From Owenweeksia sp965229445 (GTDB lineage: Bacteria; Bacteroidota; Bacteroidia; Flavobacteriales; Schleiferiaceae), in contig OZ245876.1 in assembly GCA_965229445.1 (NCBI GenBank), positions 372,001 through 436,000 of the forward strand: a DNA stretch of 64,000 nt, given 5' to 3'. This document shows positions 61,454 through 64,000 of the stretch, piece after piece. The position numbers and the translations under genes are program-made. Positions within the stretch are counted from its first letter, which is position 1. Every line of letters begins with the position of its first letter. Under the pieces are notes generated by a model. It saw only the letters and a program-made list of their open reading frames with translations. It was not told where the DNA came from and did not search any database.

Positions 61454-63550
61454 TTAGTGAGTAACTGCAATGCTCAAAGAAGAGAACTTATCACCAGAGG
61501 TAATATTAAGAATATACATTCCTTTGGCCAGATCAGCAGTACTGATAAAGGCAGTGTTGCGATCATTATAACTTTGTCTTAGCACAACCTGACCAGTAGC
61601 GTTAACCAATTCCAGATCAAAATCTGTGTTTTCAGCAAGCTCAACCTGGAAATAGTCACGAGCAGGGTTAGGATAGATTGAGGCTTCAATCAATTCATTC
61701 TCCTCAATGTCTACTACCGTGGTCAGCTTTGCGTGAGTAGCGTTAACTACCACACCACCATTTCCTTGGTCAAGTAATAATACATTGGCATACACATGGT
61801 TAGGGTTATCAACCGTGGCAGGAAGAGTAGTGGTGAAGGTATAAGTAACCTTTTGCTGGAAAGTAATGTTTGATGGAACACTTCCGGCAGCGCCTTCAAA
61901 TTGTGGCACTACTGAACGCACTACATGATCATAACGCATTAGGCTAGCTGGTACCGGATCTGGCTGAGTCGAGTAATCAAACCCATTGGCATCAACCAGA
62001 GGACCTTGGGCACCACCAGCATAGTAATTAGTTTGAGCAAACCCTGAACCTCCAGTTACACCATCTTCAGCAAATACTAAAGCGTAGCGCAAGTCAAGTC
62101 CAGAACCTTCAAGTATGAAGTCAGATTCAACGTCTACCGTCACATCACCATTGGAAGGATTGTAGTTGATATTGGTAATTTCCACTGTAGCTCCAGGAAT
62201 TATGTTGCGACGCTGATCGTGGAAACTAATCATAGAACCGGCACCGTTTGGTGTTCCGGAAATACCTTGAGCACTGAAGAGACGATCACCAGAGAATGTA
62301 GGGAAGCCACCGTTTAGTTTAGAATCATAATCGGTTACTGCCATTGGATCACCGTTGTGTACCGCTAGAAGAACGGCAGTCTCGTGATAATTCAATAACA
62401 TATGCTGCATCGCTACACCACCACGTGGGCACCAGCCGCACCATGTTCCTGTACGCTCCTCAATAACTACTGTTCTCTCAGGAGGATTAGAAGAGGCAAC
62501 TATTGTTGCCTTAATGGTATCATTATCATTATTTGGATCATTGTTACCATTGATGTTAGATAGCCACATTTCAACTTCATATTTCCCATCCGTTGAAGGA
62601 GTCCACTGAGCTGGACTGGAAACAGTTTTGAATTCACCGCTCGCGGCAGGAAGGTTACCGGTAGCTTGTTGCGTAACCACGGTGCCACCATTGACACGAT
62701 AGTTAAAATCAGCATTGGCCACGGTGTTTACTCCAACATTGCGAAATAGGCCAGACATAAATACGCTCTTTCCGGTAAGAACAACGGCAGGCATATCAAT
62801 GCTAATTCCTGACATGTCATCATTTGGAGGAGTACCAGGTATGATTTCGTAATAAGAATTGTCAACCGGCGTAGGATCATTTCCTGCGGCATTAGCCACG
62901 TTTGGAGATCCGGGCGCTTCTGCGTAATTCAAGGAATTAACTTGCACACCAACGGTGATACCGGTAGCAGTTCCAGCACCATTTGGACCGGTACGTTGGT
63001 CCACAACATACATTTTGTTGGTGGATTCTTCCATTACGATAGACCAATAGGTCCATCCACCTGCGTTGGCGGCATTGGATGCAGAGCTGAAAAATACCCA
63101 GTGCTGACGGTTAGGTGCAGTACCGAATGTTTTAGAAACGACGTTGTCGCTTGCTGCTCCACCGCTGAGGTCAATCCCCCATACCATTACAGACATATCT
63201 GGAATGGAAACTGAAGGTAAAGAGGTGTTATTTCCGTCTGGAGGGGTTCCAGAATTGGAATTAAAGGTTAGAATACCATTATTTGAAACATAATAACTAC
63301 TTACCGCATTTCCATCAAAGTCAAAACTAAATGGAATGTTCTGTGCAGTTGACCACATGTCAGTAGTAGTTCCTGGAAGAACTGTGGCCCATCCAGCTGG
63401 AAGTCCGCCACCAAGTGGGAATTCGTCGTCCTGGTTTAGGCCACCGGGGTTTTCGCCAATGTCAATTGCGGGAAGAATGTAGTAACTGGATTGACCTATC
63501 ATAAAGTTACTGACCAGTAGGGATACAAATAGGGTGTAGAAATTTTTCAT
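61454..63550 (-). CDS. T9SS-secreted Omp28-like protein with WCGWC motif
   Basis: The 698-residue protein has a signal peptide, a ~350-residue N-terminal beta-rich part (several sandwich-like domains), then an Omp28/thioredoxin-like domain beginning VVIEERTGTWCGWCPRG (C371, C374), and a type A sorting domain at the end (IYPNPARDYFQVEL... and AKGMYILNI). It is therefore exported by T9SS to the surface with a redox motif. A terminator follows it, so it is not in the same transcript as tlpA. Confidence 0.88.
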   Translation of the reverse strand: MKNFYTLFVSLLVSNFMIGQSSYYILPAIDIGENPGGLNQDDEFPLGGGLPAGWATVLPGTTTDMWSTAQNIPFSFDFDGNAVSSYYVSNNGILTFNSNSGTPPDGNNTSLPSVSIPDMSVMVWGIDLSGGAASDNVVSKTFGTAPNRQHWVFFSSASNAANAGGWTYWSIVMEESTNKMYVVDQRTGPNGAGTATGITVGVQVNSLNYAEAPGSPNVANAAGNDPTPVDNSYYEIIPGTPPNDDMSGISIDMPAVVLTGKSVFMSGLFRNVGVNTVANADFNYRVNGGTVVTQQATGNLPAASGEFKTVSSPAQWTPSTDGKYEVEMWLSNINGNNDPNNDNDTIKATIVASSNPPERTVVIEERTGTWCGWCPRGGVAMQHMLLNYHETAVLLAVHNGDPMAVTDYDSKLNGGFPTFSGDRLFSAQGISGTPNGAGSMISFHDQRRNIIPGATVEITNINYNPSNGDVTVDVESDFILEGSGLDLRYALVFAEDGVTGGSGFAQTNYYAGGAQGPLVDANGFDYSTQPDPVPASLMRYDHVVRSVVPQFEGAAGSVPSNITFQQKVTYTFTTTLPATVDNPNHVYANVLLLDQGNGGVVVNATHAKLTTVVDIEENELIEASIYPNPARDYFQVELAENTDFDLELVNATGQVVLRQSYNDRNTAFISTADLAKGMYILNITSGDKFSSLSIAVTH

Positions 63551-63632
63551 AATCTATCTATAAGTCTTTTAATTATCTAATTCGCTAAAATATGGAAAAA
63601 GTAGCATCCCTGTGTTAAATTCTTAGAATTGT

Positions 63633-63640
63633 TATCTTTG
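63633..63640 (+). promoter_or_regulatory. -7 box TATCTTTG of the right-edge secreted gene
   Basis: TATCTTTG fits TAnnTTTG and lies 21 bases before the ATG at 63662. Confidence 0.5.
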
Positions 63641-63661
63641 CAGCTAATAGACCTCTATAAT

Positions 63662-64000
63662 ATGAAAGGAAGATTATTCGTTTTATTGTTTGCATTGGCC
63701 AGTTTTAGCGTCAATGGCCAAAATTTGCAAATTGTTGAGAAAGGCACAGATAGTGTTGCCACAGGCAACGCTTACACCACCAATGATGTCTATTCCTACA
63801 TCAATATCACCAATGTGGGTACCAATCCAATGGATGTACTGGTGAAAAGGATTGACAAGAATTGGAGTTCTTTCTTAGACAGCAATGCGATATGTTGGGT
63901 GTTGTGTTTTGGCACGGATATATCCGTAGCTCCTCCAGCGTTCGCTCTCACTATCAATCCCGGGGATACTACTACCAAAAACGATTTTGTAGGTCATGTT
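63662..64000 (+). CDS. Secreted protein, 3' end missing
   Basis: The frame opens at ATG 63662 with a signal peptide (LFVLLFALASFSVNGQ) and stays open for 113 codons to the window edge. The mature start has the pattern of small T9SS-type surface proteins of Bacteroidota: YSYINITNVGTNPMDVLV, then a CWVLC pair near residues 79-83 and a SVAPPAFALTINPGDTTT segment. It is divergent from the Omp28-like gene (111 bases between starts), again a Cys-pair exported protein. The C-terminus, where a sorting domain would lie, is outside the window. Confidence 0.72.
   Translation, partial: MKGRLFVLLFALASFSVNGQNLQIVEKGTDSVATGNAYTTNDVYSYINITNVGTNPMDVLVKRIDKNWSSFLDSNAICWVLCFGTDISVAPPAFALTINPGDTTTKNDFVGHV

Noticed and set aside
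1..64000. CRISPR array, tRNA or rRNA genes
   Set aside because: No regularly spaced repeats, no cloverleaf with CCA-type acceptor, and no rRNA-like stretch was seen.

Overview
The window reads as chromosomal DNA of a member of the Bacteroidota, most likely a marine or aquatic Flavobacteriales-type bacterium (Cryomorphaceae/Schleiferiaceae-like; the family is inference). Evidence: three proteins end in type IX secretion (T9SS) C-terminal sorting domains, many lipoproteins and signal peptides are of Bacteroidota type, -7 promoter boxes of the form TAnnTTTG precede about ten transcription units, murF and alr are fused, and the respiratory chain uses alternative complex III next to a cytochrome c oxidase. 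The genome is compact: several convergent gene pairs overlap or nearly touch, and TTG start codons are common. I found no tRNA, rRNA, CRISPR array or prophage.

Layout. 1-8.7 kb: the 3' part of a T9SS-secreted protein with a lamin-tail-like and two OB-like domains, a Na/Pi cotransporter, a lipoprotein, a LuxE-like acyl-protein synthetase joined to a secreted protein, tyrS and an NAD-dependent epimerase. 8.9-10.2 kb: a complete IS481-family element that has split a palindromic repeat; the repeat occurs elsewhere in the window, so the target site can be reconstructed. 10.4-13 kb: a minus-strand unit of a GT2 dolichol-phosphate-mannose-synthase-like enzyme, dihydroorotase and a DUF4296 lipoprotein. 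13-17.3 kb: histidine kinase, hemW, cyclase-family hydrolase, queA. 17.3-19.6 kb: two divergent exported proteins of unknown function. 19.6-24 kb: mrp-nifU-korA-korB, iron-sulfur carriers next to a 2-oxoacid:ferredoxin oxidoreductase. 24-28 kb: a coiled-coil protein, tdk and murF-alr, followed by a second copy of the palindromic repeat.

28-38.8 kb: M1 peptidase lipoprotein, small YvlD-type membrane protein, T9SS PNGase F-like protein, DUF502 protein, MmcQ/YjbR protein, a membrane protein of unknown function, truB-uppP-DUF3098-ftsX, a SPOR-like lipoprotein, a response regulator and a sirtuin. 38.8-43.4 kb: rimP-nusA-infB, with a short stable leader hairpin just downstream of its promoter. 43.4-55.3 kb: a SPOR protein and the respiratory operon actABCDEF-coxB-coxA, which moves electrons from quinol through multihaem cytochromes to oxygen and ends at a strong terminator.

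55.3-64 kb: a 0.5-kb gap with a degenerate repeat copy and a structured minus-strand segment with its own terminator, then ruvB-queG, then a minus-strand exported cluster (outer-membrane barrel, Omp28-like lipoprotein, DUF6029 barrel, TlpA thioredoxin, and a T9SS Omp28-like protein). Three of these carry thioredoxin-type CxxC motifs, which suggests an extracytoplasmic redox or secretion-linked module. A divergent secreted protein runs off the right edge.
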